Below are positions 10,946-20,465 of a DNA stretch of 64,000 bases, piece after piece. Source of the stretch: Lunularia cruciata (taxonomy: Eukaryota > Streptophyta > Marchantiopsida > Lunulariales > Lunulariaceae). The translations under genes were made by a program, and so were the position numbers. The stretch covers positions 64,308,333 to 64,372,332 of the forward strand of contig OX419756.1 in assembly GCA_948567375.1 (NCBI GenBank). Direction: 5' to 3'. The notes under the pieces are model-generated. The model was not told where the DNA came from, searched no databases, and was given only the letters and a program-made list of their open reading frames with translations. Numbering within the stretch: the stretch's first letter is position 1; each line of letters starts with the position of its first letter.

Positions 10946-11529
10946 TATACCACTATTATCTATAAACTTGTAGCTTTGGCTAGGAGAGGTAGTTTGATCT
11001 CATTCTTGGTGATCCCGGTAGCTTGGGACATAAATATGAACTTCTCTTATGTCAAATGCCAAATGATGGTAGAGTCAATCTTGTATTGCTTTATGAGATG
11101 GAAGGTTTTTGTTTAGATTTCTTGTGATTGGACCTCCTCCATTCTATGCTTCTTGTTTGTGCACCACATTTGTGTGAGGTGCCCTGAATTTGGAGCATTG
11201 GTGCTTTGGTGTGCTCTTGGTAGTGAGGCTAGAGTGATGACCAATCAGACTACCTTTGTTTCTCTCCAATGTGGCAGGAAGTGATGACTCGTAGATCGTG
11301 AGAGTGCATGTTGTGATGGCAGGTTACAGGTTGCCTTTTCCCCTATTGTAGTTATCTCAATTAAAGTTACATTAGTGGGTGGTGTTTTGTGGGTATTGGC
11401 AGTTGGTGGTGCTCAGTTGGTGTCGACACTTGGTGGTGTTTGCACTTGGTGGAGTACTTGCAGTTGCAATTTGTGGTTGCATATGGTGGTTCTAGTTTGT
11501 GGTTGTAGTTGCAATTACTTTGTCAAGAC
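10946..11529 (+). other. Element B leader before gag
   Basis: Untranslated leader by position. 11375-11510 is rich in TTGGTGGT/GCAGTTG units, and the 86-codon ORF there is a by-product. Parts correspond to 38430-38930 of element D. Confidence 0.5.
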
Positions 11530-12830
11530 GGAGTTCTTTGGGGATTCTAAAGGAGTTAATTGTGCAATACCCAATGGGTTTACTTGGAGTGGCATTTGGT
11601 ATAAACATGTATCTCAGGTCCCAGTGAGGGAGTAGATTGACTTTGAGTTGGAGTTTGACACAAGAGCTGATTCAATTGAGAGTGCACTTGGCGTGTCCGC
11701 ACCATTGTTGTGGGACATGGACAAGATTTATGGGGCCTTTGGAGGCCCTAGGTGTTACTCTGGTAAAGTGGGTACCATTGAGTTGGATGACTTCATCCAA
11801 GAGTTTGATAGTTGGTGTGATCTGTAGCAGATGCAAAACCCAACTTTATTTACACCCTTCATGGCATAGAAAGGGTTGTTTCAACATATGCAGGGTCCAC
11901 CAATGGATGACTACCATGAGTTTAGGAGAGCTCATTTGGAGGAGATTGAGTTATGGAGACAGTATTGGTCTTCAAACTATGCCTCTATTACTTTAGGCTT
12001 GGTTGCCAAGAGTAGATCGGTTGTACCCACGAGTTCTAGCTCAAGTAGTGTTGGTGGAGCTAGTGGAGGTGCACTAGCTAGAGATAGTGCTACCACAAGT
12101 GAAGGTACCGCTGTAGGAGGTGGTGTAGTACCAGAGTTTAATCCCATGGTAGAGTTCTTCCAGTGTTTGAGGCAGAACTACCAAGGAGTACGGGCTGACA
12201 AGCTGAGGAGCTTGCAAGATTTCCAACGGAAGGCTAGAGAGAGCCTACGCAAGGCATACACTTGCATAAGGTGGCTGATCAGTTTCACTCAGGGAGTTAC
12301 TGAGGCCCAGGCAGTCCACTTGGTATGAGATACTAGATAGGGAGGTACGACATAGAGTTTGTGATGCTATGTTGTTATAGGCTACTTTGCACACTTTGGC
12401 AATGGTCTTTGGTTTGGCTAAGCGTATTGAGCTCAACATGGTGGAGGAGAGGGTAGTGACATCTCAATTTGGTAGGGAGACCTCATCCACAACTGTTACT
12501 TCTTCTAGAGTGCAACAGAGTGCACCATGCCTAGTTGGTTTTTGAGGACAGGGTGGACAGCCTAGATCCTATGGAGCAAGTGGAGGGCCTAGTGGAGCTA
12601 GACCCTTACCTTCCTTTCAAGGTCAAAAGTAGTCAATGAGTGGTAGTGTTGCTTGTTGGACTTGTGGTGGACCTCACCATAGGAGAGAGTGTACTCAAGG
12701 CAGCAAACTTGATACCTCTTGTGCATTGCAGCCAACACAGAGGCGATGTGAGCATTGCCACAGATTTGGTCATACTAGTGACAGACGCTTTGACCTACAC
12801 CCGAAGTTATGAAGTGGTAGGGCTGCTATG
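11530..12830 (+). pseudogene. Element B gag, with CCHC-type zinc knuckles
   Basis: Capsid-like region with LDDFIQEFDSWCDL near 11790 and PPMDDYHEFRRAHLEEIELW in the ORF at 11876-12328, then a Ser/Gly-rich linker and a helical segment (CLRQNYQGVRADKLRSLQDF). In another frame (12636-12811) it encodes CWTCGGPHHRREC and then CEHCHRFGHTSDRR, two retroviral-type nucleic-acid-binding zinc knuckles. The first is one residue short and the second has lost its last Cys. Element D carries the same knuckle (CDHCHRFGHT) near 43905. Stops and frame changes show it is dead. Confidence 0.72.
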
Positions 12831-12929
12831 GCAGGTAGTAGAGGAGCTCTAGTTCATGGAAGATGAGGTGGTGGTAGAAGATCTACATCTAGTAGATGTG
12901 CAATACCTGCCCTTACTTTTGATACAACT

Positions 12930-13625
12930 ATGGCTACTTGGATTGAGCAGTTGGAGCAGAGATTGGCTAGTATGGCCATTGCTCAAAGGAGATCAGATTT
13001 AGGTGTTGAGGCTTCCACCTCATATGTTGGTAATAGAGATGCTTTGGACTTCATGAGTGGAGTAGCACAGGTGGATGCATCTATAGCAGTGTCTAGGAGT
13101 GCAATATGTGCTCTAGAGCCTAGAGGAGCTTCACTAGAGTTGGACCCATAGAGAGGAGAGGTTGGAAGACAGGTAAGATTTCCCCAGTCTTTCATGCTAT
13201 CTGAGGCATTGTAGATGACATCTATGGCTTCTAGACGTCCCAATGCAGGTGTGCTAGGTAGTGATAGGGTACATGATGGACTACCTACTAGTCAGCCACC
13301 TGCTACTACACAAACTGAGTCAAGCATGATGTTGGGGGCAGCTCAGTTGATTATGCGGTGCCCTTTGTTTTCACCCAGTGACATGTTTACATTGGAAGTT
13401 GACCCAGCCCTAGTGTTCTTGTTGGCTGCCATGCTTTGTGAGAGTAGGGATGATGTGTTTCCTACTACTAGAGTAGAGGTGGTTAACAATAGAGCTGACT
13501 TGGTTGAAGAGCATGGGATCCGTTTAGCGACCAATGGTTTATGGCAAGCAGTAGCGGCTAGACTGGAGGAGTTGCCAACTAGACCGGCCTTTGAGAGAGC
13601 ACAATTCACACTTGGTGTTGTCTAA
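12930..13625 (+). pseudogene. Element B gag-pol linker region
   Basis: ORF segments 12930-13151 and 13215-13625 share a frame offset and lie between the zinc knuckles and the protease. Readable text such as WIEQLEQRLASMAIAQRR is compatible with a short coiled coil. No domain recognised. The same region is present in element D (about 44060-45500), where J2 interrupts it. Confidence 0.5.
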
Positions 13626-14000
13626 TTGGATAACCAGAGGGGGATTTTCTGTTTGGTGGGACTTTCAGGGAAGGTCTATACACAACAAAGAGTCTTGTTA
13701 GACTCTGGTGCACAACACCTTATGTTGGGGAAGGCTACAGTACTCGATCGGGAGTTACAGAAGACCAATGTAGAGAGGTGTCCATTTCAGATCCAAACAT
13801 CTCTAGGTGGTGGTTTGACATAGTACATTACATGTGGAGAGCTTGTTTTTCAGGTTCAGCCTAGTCATCCAACTGATAGCTTGGTGGTGAGAGCTCAGGC
13901 TATTGTGACAATAGCTGAGTCATACAATGTGCTAGTTGGAGGAGCAGTGTTGTATCCCATGGGTTTCAATATTGACTATTGGGAGGAGACAACCTCCTAT
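13626..14000 (+). pseudogene. Element B aspartic protease
   Basis: The segment contains VLLDSGAQHLMLGKATV (about 13690-13740), the DSGA active-site loop of retropepsins, followed by CPFQIQTSLGGG. A second ORF from 13881 contains IAESYNVLVGGAVLYPMGFN, consistent with the C-terminal flap/ILG half. Stop TAG at 13822-13824 separates the halves. The protease would process Gag-Pol. In element D the motif is DSSVQ (near 45588), so it is inactive there. Confidence 0.72.
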
Positions 14001-14399
14001 AGACTAGGTTGGCAGTCTAGTGAAAGACTAATATGTCACCTACTAGTATGCTTTAGTAGTGGTAGTCTTGGCTCACTAAAGTCTGGGATCATGGTAGCAT
14101 CAATTTCAGCTTTCAGTGATGCAATTACTTGGCATGGTGAGTTATTGGAGAGGAACGCCCATGTAGACAATACTCTAGTACTAGAGGAGATCACTCGGAT
14201 TTTGAGTACAAGTTGGATTGTTCTATCCACCTTGGATGTTCTATTGTGGAGTTCAGAGGAGGCATTGTAGCAACATGCAAATTTGTTGGTGCAATAAGCT
14301 TGGAGTGGAGCCTTTGTACCACCAGGAGATGAGTGTGAGGATGAGCCTCCAGAGTCAATTATCTTGACACCTCTAGATACCATACTCATTGCCTGGTAG

Positions 14400-15350
14400 T
14401 ATCCAATAGAGGGAGTATGTCTATTAGAGTTGTTTGGTGGGATTAACACCGGACTAGCTGTGGTCCTATTGGCGGGTATACAAGTATAGAGGTACTTTTA
14501 TATAGAGAGAGATGAGACTACTAGGCAAGTCTCTCTACATCATGTGGCACACTTGGCCTATCAGTATTCAGAGTTATTACTAATGTCAACAATCAAGGGT
14601 TACCATAAAGGCCCTACCAGCAAACATTCATTGCTAGGGGTGCATGATCTAGAGCAACATGGGCCTGTTCATTTGGTGATTTTGGGATGGCCATGTCAGG
14701 GACATACACGTGTTGGCCAAGGTTTGGGTCTTTAGGATCCTTGTTCTGGTGTGTTTTGGGAGATGTTAGAGATACTACAACATCTCTAGGTTCATCAATC
14801 CATTTCTCCAACTTACCTTTTGGAGAACGTTCCTTTGATGGTGGATTCTCACACCAAAGTGGTGGTAACTACACATTTAGTCCATTCTTGGATGGGACCT
14901 GTTGTATTGTTGGATGTAGCCAGAGTGGGATCACGGGCTCATCATCTTCATCTTTAATGGATAAACCTCTTACCCATAGAGATTTTATAGTGTGCATATG
15001 ATGGGATTCAACGACTAGACTACATCCTTGTTGATGACATCTTGGATGTGGTGCGTCAGTCTTAGATGATGGTAGTAGCTGATAAGTCATCTATGGCAGT
15101 GGTGAACCTAGTTGGATAGCCTAGAGCTGCTTTTCCCACACTTATGAGTTTTCCATGCTCTCATGCTTTTCAAGAGGAAGGACCTGGACTTGTTTGGGAC
15201 TCATAGTTATAGCAGTTGGTGGAGCCCAATGCCAATGAGAGAGAGCGGGTGATGGGTTTTTGCACTGGTATTATCATTGTTCTAGCAATATTAGAGACAT
15301 CCAAGTGTCAAGTGTCAAGTGTATCTAGAGTATGGACCTGAATTATTTGA
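14400..15350 (+). pseudogene. C5 DNA cytosine methyltransferase domain embedded in element B pol
   Basis: One reading frame (codon starts divisible by 3) holds the ordered motifs of DNA cytosine-5 methyltransferases. Motif I: LLELFGGINTGLAVVL (14421-14468), AdoMet binding. Motif II-like: YIERDE (about 14496-14513). Motif IV: GWPCQGHTR with catalytic Cys at 14694-14696. Motif VI: LLENVP (14817-14834). Motif VIII-like: VGSRAHHLHL (about 14923-14952). A short target-recognition stretch follows, then motif IX: PRAAFPTLMSFPCSHAF (from 15120), and motif X-like: ERERVMGF (about 15230). About 310 codons, a plausible length for a compact catalytic domain. It lies between protease and RT and recurs in element D at 46260-47170. 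Several TAG stops interrupt it; at 14793-14795 the D copy keeps CAG. Confidence 0.85.
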
Positions 15351-15388
15351 CCTAGATTGTGAGCCTTGGTTTGGCATAGCAACGTAGG

Positions 15389-15870
15389 ATGCGCTTGATA
15401 GGCATCACCACTTGGACACTTGTGAGCCTTGTGCCTATTGAGATGATTCAAGTACATGTTGGGAGTGATGGAGTGAGTGGACATGGTATTCTTGGGATAC
15501 AACCATTAGCTACTAGGGAGAGTAGTCTACTTGGAGTCCATCCAGGTGAGCATGGCTACTTGGATTACACCCTTGATCCACTTGGGATGCAACTAGAGGA
15601 CATGTGGAGCTTGCAGCAAGAGTGGAGGGAGTTTTTCACACAGAGATTGGAACCTCTAGTGGTCGGAGGCATGACACTATTGCTCCCAAGGCCCAAGTGT
15701 AGTAGCCAGTCAGTACATCTTCCACTCTTGCGACAGTTATAGAGGAAACTTGGGAGCTAGATCTTGGACCCAAGCTTACAAGAGAGGAAAGACAAAGAGT
15801 TTGGAGGTTCTTGAGGAACTACACAAGTTGTTTTTCCTTCAATATGAAGGATTTGGGTGCTCTAAAGGGA
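15389..15870 (+). pseudogene. Element B spacer between methyltransferase and RT
   Basis: A 117-codon ORF (15389-15742) and following text have no recognised domain, but the region has counterparts in D (about 47190-47640) and E (minus strand, about 63600-64000), so it is a conserved part of the family polyprotein. Confidence 0.45.
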
Positions 15871-16750
15871 CTTGGTATACAAATTGAGCTGACTAGTTAT
15901 ACACCAGTTTTTTGACATCCTTATTGCTTTAGTGACATGGAGAGGACATCGATTCAAAGCCGGAGTAGAGATCTTTTTGAGGCTGGTTTGGTGGAGATCT
16001 CACATGAAGAGTATGCATCAACTACAGTGATGCCAGCCAAGAAGGATATGCATGGCAACTACACAAATAGGCAGATGTGTGTAGATTACCGTCCTATCAA
16101 CCGATAGACTAGGGCTGATCGGTATGCCATGCCTACACCGGAGGAGATTTTTGATGTGATTGGGCATGCAAAGGTCTTCAGTACATTGGATCTTTGAGCT
16201 ACATATCATCAAATGCCGATCAAGGAGGAGAATAAGTCCAAGGTAACATTTTGTGCTATTGATCCTCATGGCAAGGATGTGTTATATCAATGGAGGTTCT
16301 TACCATTTGGGTTAAAGAATGCTCCTACTGAGTTCCAAAGGGTCATGGATAGGATCCTAGCTGGATTGGATTTTACTCAATGCTATATTGATGACATTTT
16401 AGTCTATAGCACTACTATAGAAGGAGCATGAGAGACAATTGTTGGAGGTGTTTGAGAGGTTGAGATCTCATGGACTCAAATTAGATCTTGGGAAGTATAA
16501 GTTCTTCCATGAGTAGGTTGAGTATTTGGGTTGCACTATCTACCCTGGAGGACTTGGTGTTCAGTAGACCAAGGTGGAGGCTATTGCATGTGTTCCTTGG
16601 CCTACGGATGTGAGCCTAGTGCAAGCATTCCTTGGATTGGTGAACTTCTATCACCACTATGTTAGAAGATTTAGTGCTATTTCCAAGGCCTTGACAAAGC
16701 TGACCAAGCTTACACAAGAGCAGTGTTGGGAAGATGAGTAGGAGAGAGCT
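15870..16750 (+). pseudogene. Element B reverse transcriptase
   Basis: Blocks in order: KKDMHGNYTNRQMCVDYRP (about 16037-16095), RYAMPTPEEIF (16120-16152), STLDL.ATYHQMPI (finger/palm), QWRFLPFGLKNAPTEFQRV (about 16290-16345) and the catalytic CYIDDILVYS (16381-16410), with YIDD in place of YVDD/YADD. A one-base shift near 16425 follows. The thumb/connection (VEYLGCTIYP, VQAFLGLVNFYHHYVR) continues to about 16670. Stops at 16105 and 16566 are TAG; 16196 is TGA where Arg (CGA) is expected. Ty3/gypsy type. Confidence 0.85.
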
Positions 16751-17210
16751 TTTGTTGAGCTCAAGGAGAGGTTGACATTTGCTCTTATTTTGAGAAGACC
16801 AATCAGAGGATGACCATTTCAGGTTCATATTGATTGGAGTTTGTTGGAGCTTGGAGTGGTGCTCACCCAACATGATGATGAGGGGAAGGAGTTTGTGGTG
16901 GCCTATGCTAATCGCTCCAACAATTCAATGGAGGCAAAGTATAGTTCATATGAGGAAGAGTGCTTGCCAGCATTTTGGGCAGTAGCATATTTCCGATTGT
17001 TACCTATTTGGTAACCCCTTCACTCTCATCATTGATCATTAGCCACTGAAGTGGTTGATGGAGTCCAACAAGCTTTCATGGAAGCTTGCGTGATGGGCTC
17101 TAATTTTATATGAGTATGATTTCACAATTGTTCACGGACCTAGAGTGGTGAACCGTGATGCAGATGGGTTGAGTAGAAACCCATGTCCTAGCCAACAGGA
17201 TCAAACTGGA
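16751..17210 (+). pseudogene. Element B RNase H
   Basis: Reads HIDWSLLELGVVLTQHDDEG (about 16825-16880), KEFVVAYANRSNN (16890-16930) and AKYSSYEEECLPAFWAV (16935-16985). The segment ending VVNRDADGLSRNP (17140-17180) is the usual end of Ty3/gypsy RNase H before the integrase. The first catalytic Asp and the Glu are visible. Stops are TAG at the positions where D has Gln (CAA). Confidence 0.78.
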
Positions 17211-17539
17211 GCACGTTGGCATGGTAAGACAGATGAGGAGATGGTGCCAAGTTGGCATACATTGGTCTTTTTTGTATATTTTTTAAGGCTTTGGCGGTAT
17301 CTCTCTCAGCACATATAGGAGAAGTTATTGAGGTCACAAATCCAAAGAGTAAAGATATTGGTATAGTTTAGCAAGGCATTCATGATGATGTCTTAGTGAT
17401 GGACTATCTTTGCACTAGTGTTGTGGGTGGCATATTTGGGGCCAAGGAGACTCTATTCTTCAGCAAGCCAGACGGTTCAGATTGGAGGGTAGATCTTCTT
17501 TGGGTATGGAAGGATAGTAGAGTACAAGTAGTATTACTT

Positions 17540-18360
17540 CCATCTCAGAAACCATAGTTGGTCCATCATGCTCATAAGGAGTTAGGACATTTTGGAGTAA
17601 AGCGTACATATAGCTTACTCTAGAGTTATTATTGGTGGTGCAGTATGCAAACCAAGGTACAACAGTTTGTTGCCAAATGTGTGGTTTGTGACCAAGTTAG
17701 AGCATCATTCAATACTCCTACGCCATAGTTACACCCATTACCTATCATGGGATTGAGTTATTGTTGGAGTTTGAACTTTGCTGGACCTTTATCGTTGACA
17801 GTGAGACATCATTGGTATGTTTTGGTGATGGTGGAGCACTTCTCCAAGTGGATTGAGTTGGTGGTACTTCTTGACAAGTCTAGTAAAGGGACAGCTTACT
17901 TGTTCTTGGATCAAGTTCTTAGTCATTTTGGTGCACCAACTAAGGTTTTGATTGATTAGGGTACAAAGTTCTTGGGGGAGTTTCAGGTCTTGTGTGACAA
18001 GGCTTTGATTGATCATCATACTACATCCCGAGATCAACCTAAGGCAGATGGCTTAGCAGAGAGAGTGGATCACATGGTGAACAGAGGATTGCAGAAGTAT
18101 GGTTTGCAGAGAGGCCACTTGGGAGATTGGGATCTCCAGTTACCTTGGTTGGCCATGGGCTATTGGTTCAGCCAGCAGGCCTCCTTAGCATCCTTCTCTC
18201 CTTACTTTCTACTCTATAGAAAAGATCTAAATTTACTTGCAGCCATTTGTCAAGATGCTATTGTAGTTTTGGACTTGGATGATCCAGATATATGGATGAG
18301 CGCATGTTCTCAACAGGCAGAGATCTTTTAGAGAGTGATGTCGATGGCCTTTGAGAACTT
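17540..18360 (+). pseudogene. Element B integrase (HHCC and DDE core)
   Basis: The zinc-binding head reads LVHHAHKELGHFGVKRTYSL..VAKCVVCD (17560-17700). The core has the first Asp mutated to Asn (LNFAGPL, codon 17774-17776; Asp is retained in element D), the second Asp in VLID (17954-17956) and the Glu in GLAERV (18059-18061). The last two fit the D-35-E spacing. DLQLPWLAMGYWFSQ and SPYFLLY follow. Integrase inserts the cDNA. The stop at 17957 is TAG where D and E have CAA. Confidence 0.85.
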
Positions 18361-18399
18361 GGCAATTGCTTAGCATAGAGATACCTTATGTTATGCTAC

Positions 18400-18811
18400 C
18401 ATTTGAGGAGGAGGTTATAGACCCTCAATCCATTGATTTCATCCAGGTGACTTTGTTTATCTATAGCATACAGCACCAACGACACTTGATGTTTTGACAG
18501 GCCACACTATCTTGAGAGTGCGTGAGGTTTTGCCATTTGGAGTCCTTGTGTTGGAAGGATGTGATGGTGTCGTTTGGAAGGATCATGTGTGCAATTGTGC
18601 GCCACGCCAACTACCAAACATTGATGGTACTATAGACCCAAGCTTGGCACTTGTACATGCAAGCTTGAGGTGTATGTTATGTGGTTCTTTTGGTAGATTT
18701 GCTACTATGTTAGTATGTGATAGTTGTTTGAGAGGATGGCATATGGCATGTATGACTCCTCCCCTCATAGTGGTTCCTCAAGGACAATAGTTATGTCCTA
18801 GATGTACTTGA
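18400..18811 (+). pseudogene. Element B polyprotein C-terminus with PHD finger
   Basis: The ORF 18494-18790 continues the integrase C-terminal domain (ILRVREVLPFGVLVLEG) and ends in a zinc finger, 18671-18805. The spacing is Cys-x2-Cys, then MLVCDSCLRGWHMACMTPPL, then VVPQGQ, a TAG exactly at the conserved Trp, and LCPRC. The C4-H-C3 spacing with VCDxCxRGWH..C..PPL..VP.GxW.CPxC is the plant homeodomain (PHD) pattern, which reads histone H3 tails. E keeps both the first CxxC and RGWH; D has lost the first pair. No chromodomain seen. In the family a targeting role is plausible; the sequence alone does not prove it. Confidence 0.82.
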
Positions 18812-18941
18812 TCTATAGCTAGTTCATTCTTTATATGGTATAGATTGTAGACAAGCAATGAACAATGGGGCTCCATAGCACCCGGCCTTTTGATCTTTGC
18901 CCATCATAGGGTATACCATATACTTGAAGTAGATGGCTATT

Positions 18942-19680
18942 TGTACCAAGAGCTAGCCATATGATCTAGATGTGAAATTTGGTTTGGTAATATCTATAAT
19001 GATGTTATACATGATGGTAAAAATAGATAAGATAGAAGTATCACCAAAAGAGTACTTCTACTTATAGAGCAAAAATCAAAATAGACTTGAGAACCTTAGA
19101 ACCAATAGCTAGACATATGATTTAAAGATGAGAATTGGTTTGGTAACATCTGGAAGGATGTCACACATGATGGACTAAAAAGATTAGAAGGAGGTGTCAC
19201 CAAAAGGGGACTTCTACTAATAGAGTAGGAACCAAAATATGCCTGAAATCTTTGAAGGCAATTTTGGAGGCCTAAACGGATGAATTAGACCTCAAAAATG
19301 TGTGAATTCCTCCCCCCCCCCCCCCAAAATAGAGGAATGGTTTGCCTTCCCTCCTGCCTGGTTTGTCTTCTTGAGAGCTTTTTAATGATATCTTACTTGA
19401 TTTTGAGACTCCTAAAGGAAGATTCCCTAAAAGATTCCCTCTAGTCAAAGCTTGTTTGACCAACAGATTGGACCTAGACCGACATGTCACCCATCCAAGT
19501 AAGTAATCCAAGGGTGGAGCTTGCTGACAGGTCACCTATCTGTGTGTCTAATCCTATGGTGGAGCTTCCTTGGAGAAGATCCTCTTTGTCTATATAATAA
19601 AGAGAAGGTGCTCCTTTGGGGCACCAAATGTTGAGTGTGTAATTTTTGTTTCTCTCTTCTCTTGTCCTCGGAGTTTTACA
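18942..19680 (+). mobile_element. Solo LTR J1
   Basis: 739 bp from TGTACCAAG to GTTTTACA, flanked by CTATT (18937-18941) and CTATC (19681-19685). Element D is uninterrupted at the same position (51340-51350). The same unit occurs reversed at 44443-45186. Inside are a C run of 14 (19312-19325), TATATAATAAAG near 19593, and a roughly 156-bp offset tandem duplication (ACCAAGAGCTAG at 18945 and ACCAATAGCTAG at 19101). Parent element not in the window. Confidence 0.85.
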
Positions 19681-19708
19681 CTATCTAGAGTTAGAGGGAT
19701 CTAGCCGC

Positions 19709-19724
19709 CAGCTAGGAGGGCAAT
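19709..19724 (+). promoter_or_regulatory. Polypurine-tract-like site before B1
   Basis: CAGCTAGGAGGGCAAT precedes TGTGGCACTTTAGAG. D (CTAGGAAGACAAT) and E (minus-strand CTAGGGAGGCGAT) have the same arrangement, which supports B1 as the start of the 3' terminal repeat. Confidence 0.5.
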
Positions 19725-20465
19725 TGTGGCACTTTAGAGTCTATGTATGACTTATGTGTGAGTTGTGCTTCTATAGTGTATGATGTTGACAGCGATGTAT
19801 GTTATGTAGCAATGTATATGCGCATGATAGTTGTCACACCATTTGTAGTGTTGCATTTGGATTGCTTGGACATTGGAGTTGTAGTGATAGTAGTTAGAGG
19901 TATTTCAACAATTTCCCATAGACTACTTTCCAATGGTCAGATTTCATGTTTGGGGTACTGACTTCACGATGGAGCCCATTATCACTTTTTCACTGTTCAC
20001 ACTATTGAGTGTGCTATCAGCGGGACCATTAGGGTTCCAGACCTAGCTCAAGTCCAAGGGTATACTTTTGAAGTGCAGCTCCAGAGAGCTCACTTCTCTA
20101 ATGTTGAGCCTTTGAGTTCCTGGCTATGGTGGACAAAGGCCGGTGAGCATCCCTAGATTCTCTTAGCTAGAGTAGGTGTGGCTTGACTATAATCAATGCC
20201 TAGTTGTTGGCAGTTTATAGAGTGACTGATCAAGTACTGATCTAAGTTGAGTTGAGTCAAGAGTTGTAAACAATCTGATTATTGTGGCACTTTAGAGTCT
20301 ATGTATGAGTTGTGCGTGTATATGTGTAAGTATGTGTATGTGTGTGTATGTGGCACTTTATGAGTCTATGTGTGATTTGTGCGTATGTGTGAGTTGTGCT
20401 TTTATAGTGTATGATGTTGACAACAATGTATGTTGTGTAGCAATGTATATGTGCACAACACCCCC
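19725..20465 (+). repeat. Element B 3' terminal block B1-A2-B2
   Basis: B1 is 19725-19830 (TGTGGCACTTTAGAGTC to GCGCATGATAG). A2 is 19831-20280, matching A1. B2 is 20283-20465, which repeats the B1 start and ends near GTATATGTGCACAACA. B2 contains a TG-rich expansion and a partial internal duplication of its own start (TGTGGCACTTTATGAGTC at 20350). D and E end in the same three-part order. Confidence 0.8.

Larger units (their letters stand above)
9740..20465 (+). mobile_element. Element B: Ty3/gypsy retrotransposon with DNA methyltransferase and PHD finger
   Basis: Order on the plus strand: terminal repeat A1 (9740-10175), leader, gag with zinc knuckles, aspartic protease (DSGA), C5 cytosine methyltransferase, RT (YIDD), RNase H, HHCC/DDE integrase, PHD finger, then terminal block B1-A2-B2 (19725-20465). 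All coding parts carry stops, mostly TAG where Gln is expected. A SINE (about 10640-10945) and solo LTR J1 (18942-19680) are later insertions. Element D shares the same gene order and E the same 3' half, so this is a genuine family, not a chance juxtaposition. Confidence 0.88.

Noticed and set aside
11375-11635. 86-codon Trp/Cys/Val-rich ORF before gag
   Set aside because: Product of TTGGTGGT-type repeats in the leader; not conserved in D.
14036-14449. 137-codon minus-strand ORF over the start of the methyltransferase
   Set aside because: Antisense shadow; the plus-strand frame carries the motifs.
20290-20440. TG-rich tract as a telomere-like or Z-DNA element
   Set aside because: It is explained as a local expansion within repeat B2.
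9740-20465. Reassigned genetic code (TAG = Gln, as in some green algae)
   Set aside because: TAG often replaces Gln, but TGA and TAA also interrupt the same frames, frameshifts are common, and other copies have CAA or CAG. The C and Rab frames do not use TAG for Gln. Methylation-driven decay explains it better.
9740-20465. Tyrosine recombinase of DIRS/PAT type
   Set aside because: The repeat layout suggests it, but no R-H-R-Y pattern was found, and HHCC and DDE integrase motifs are clear.
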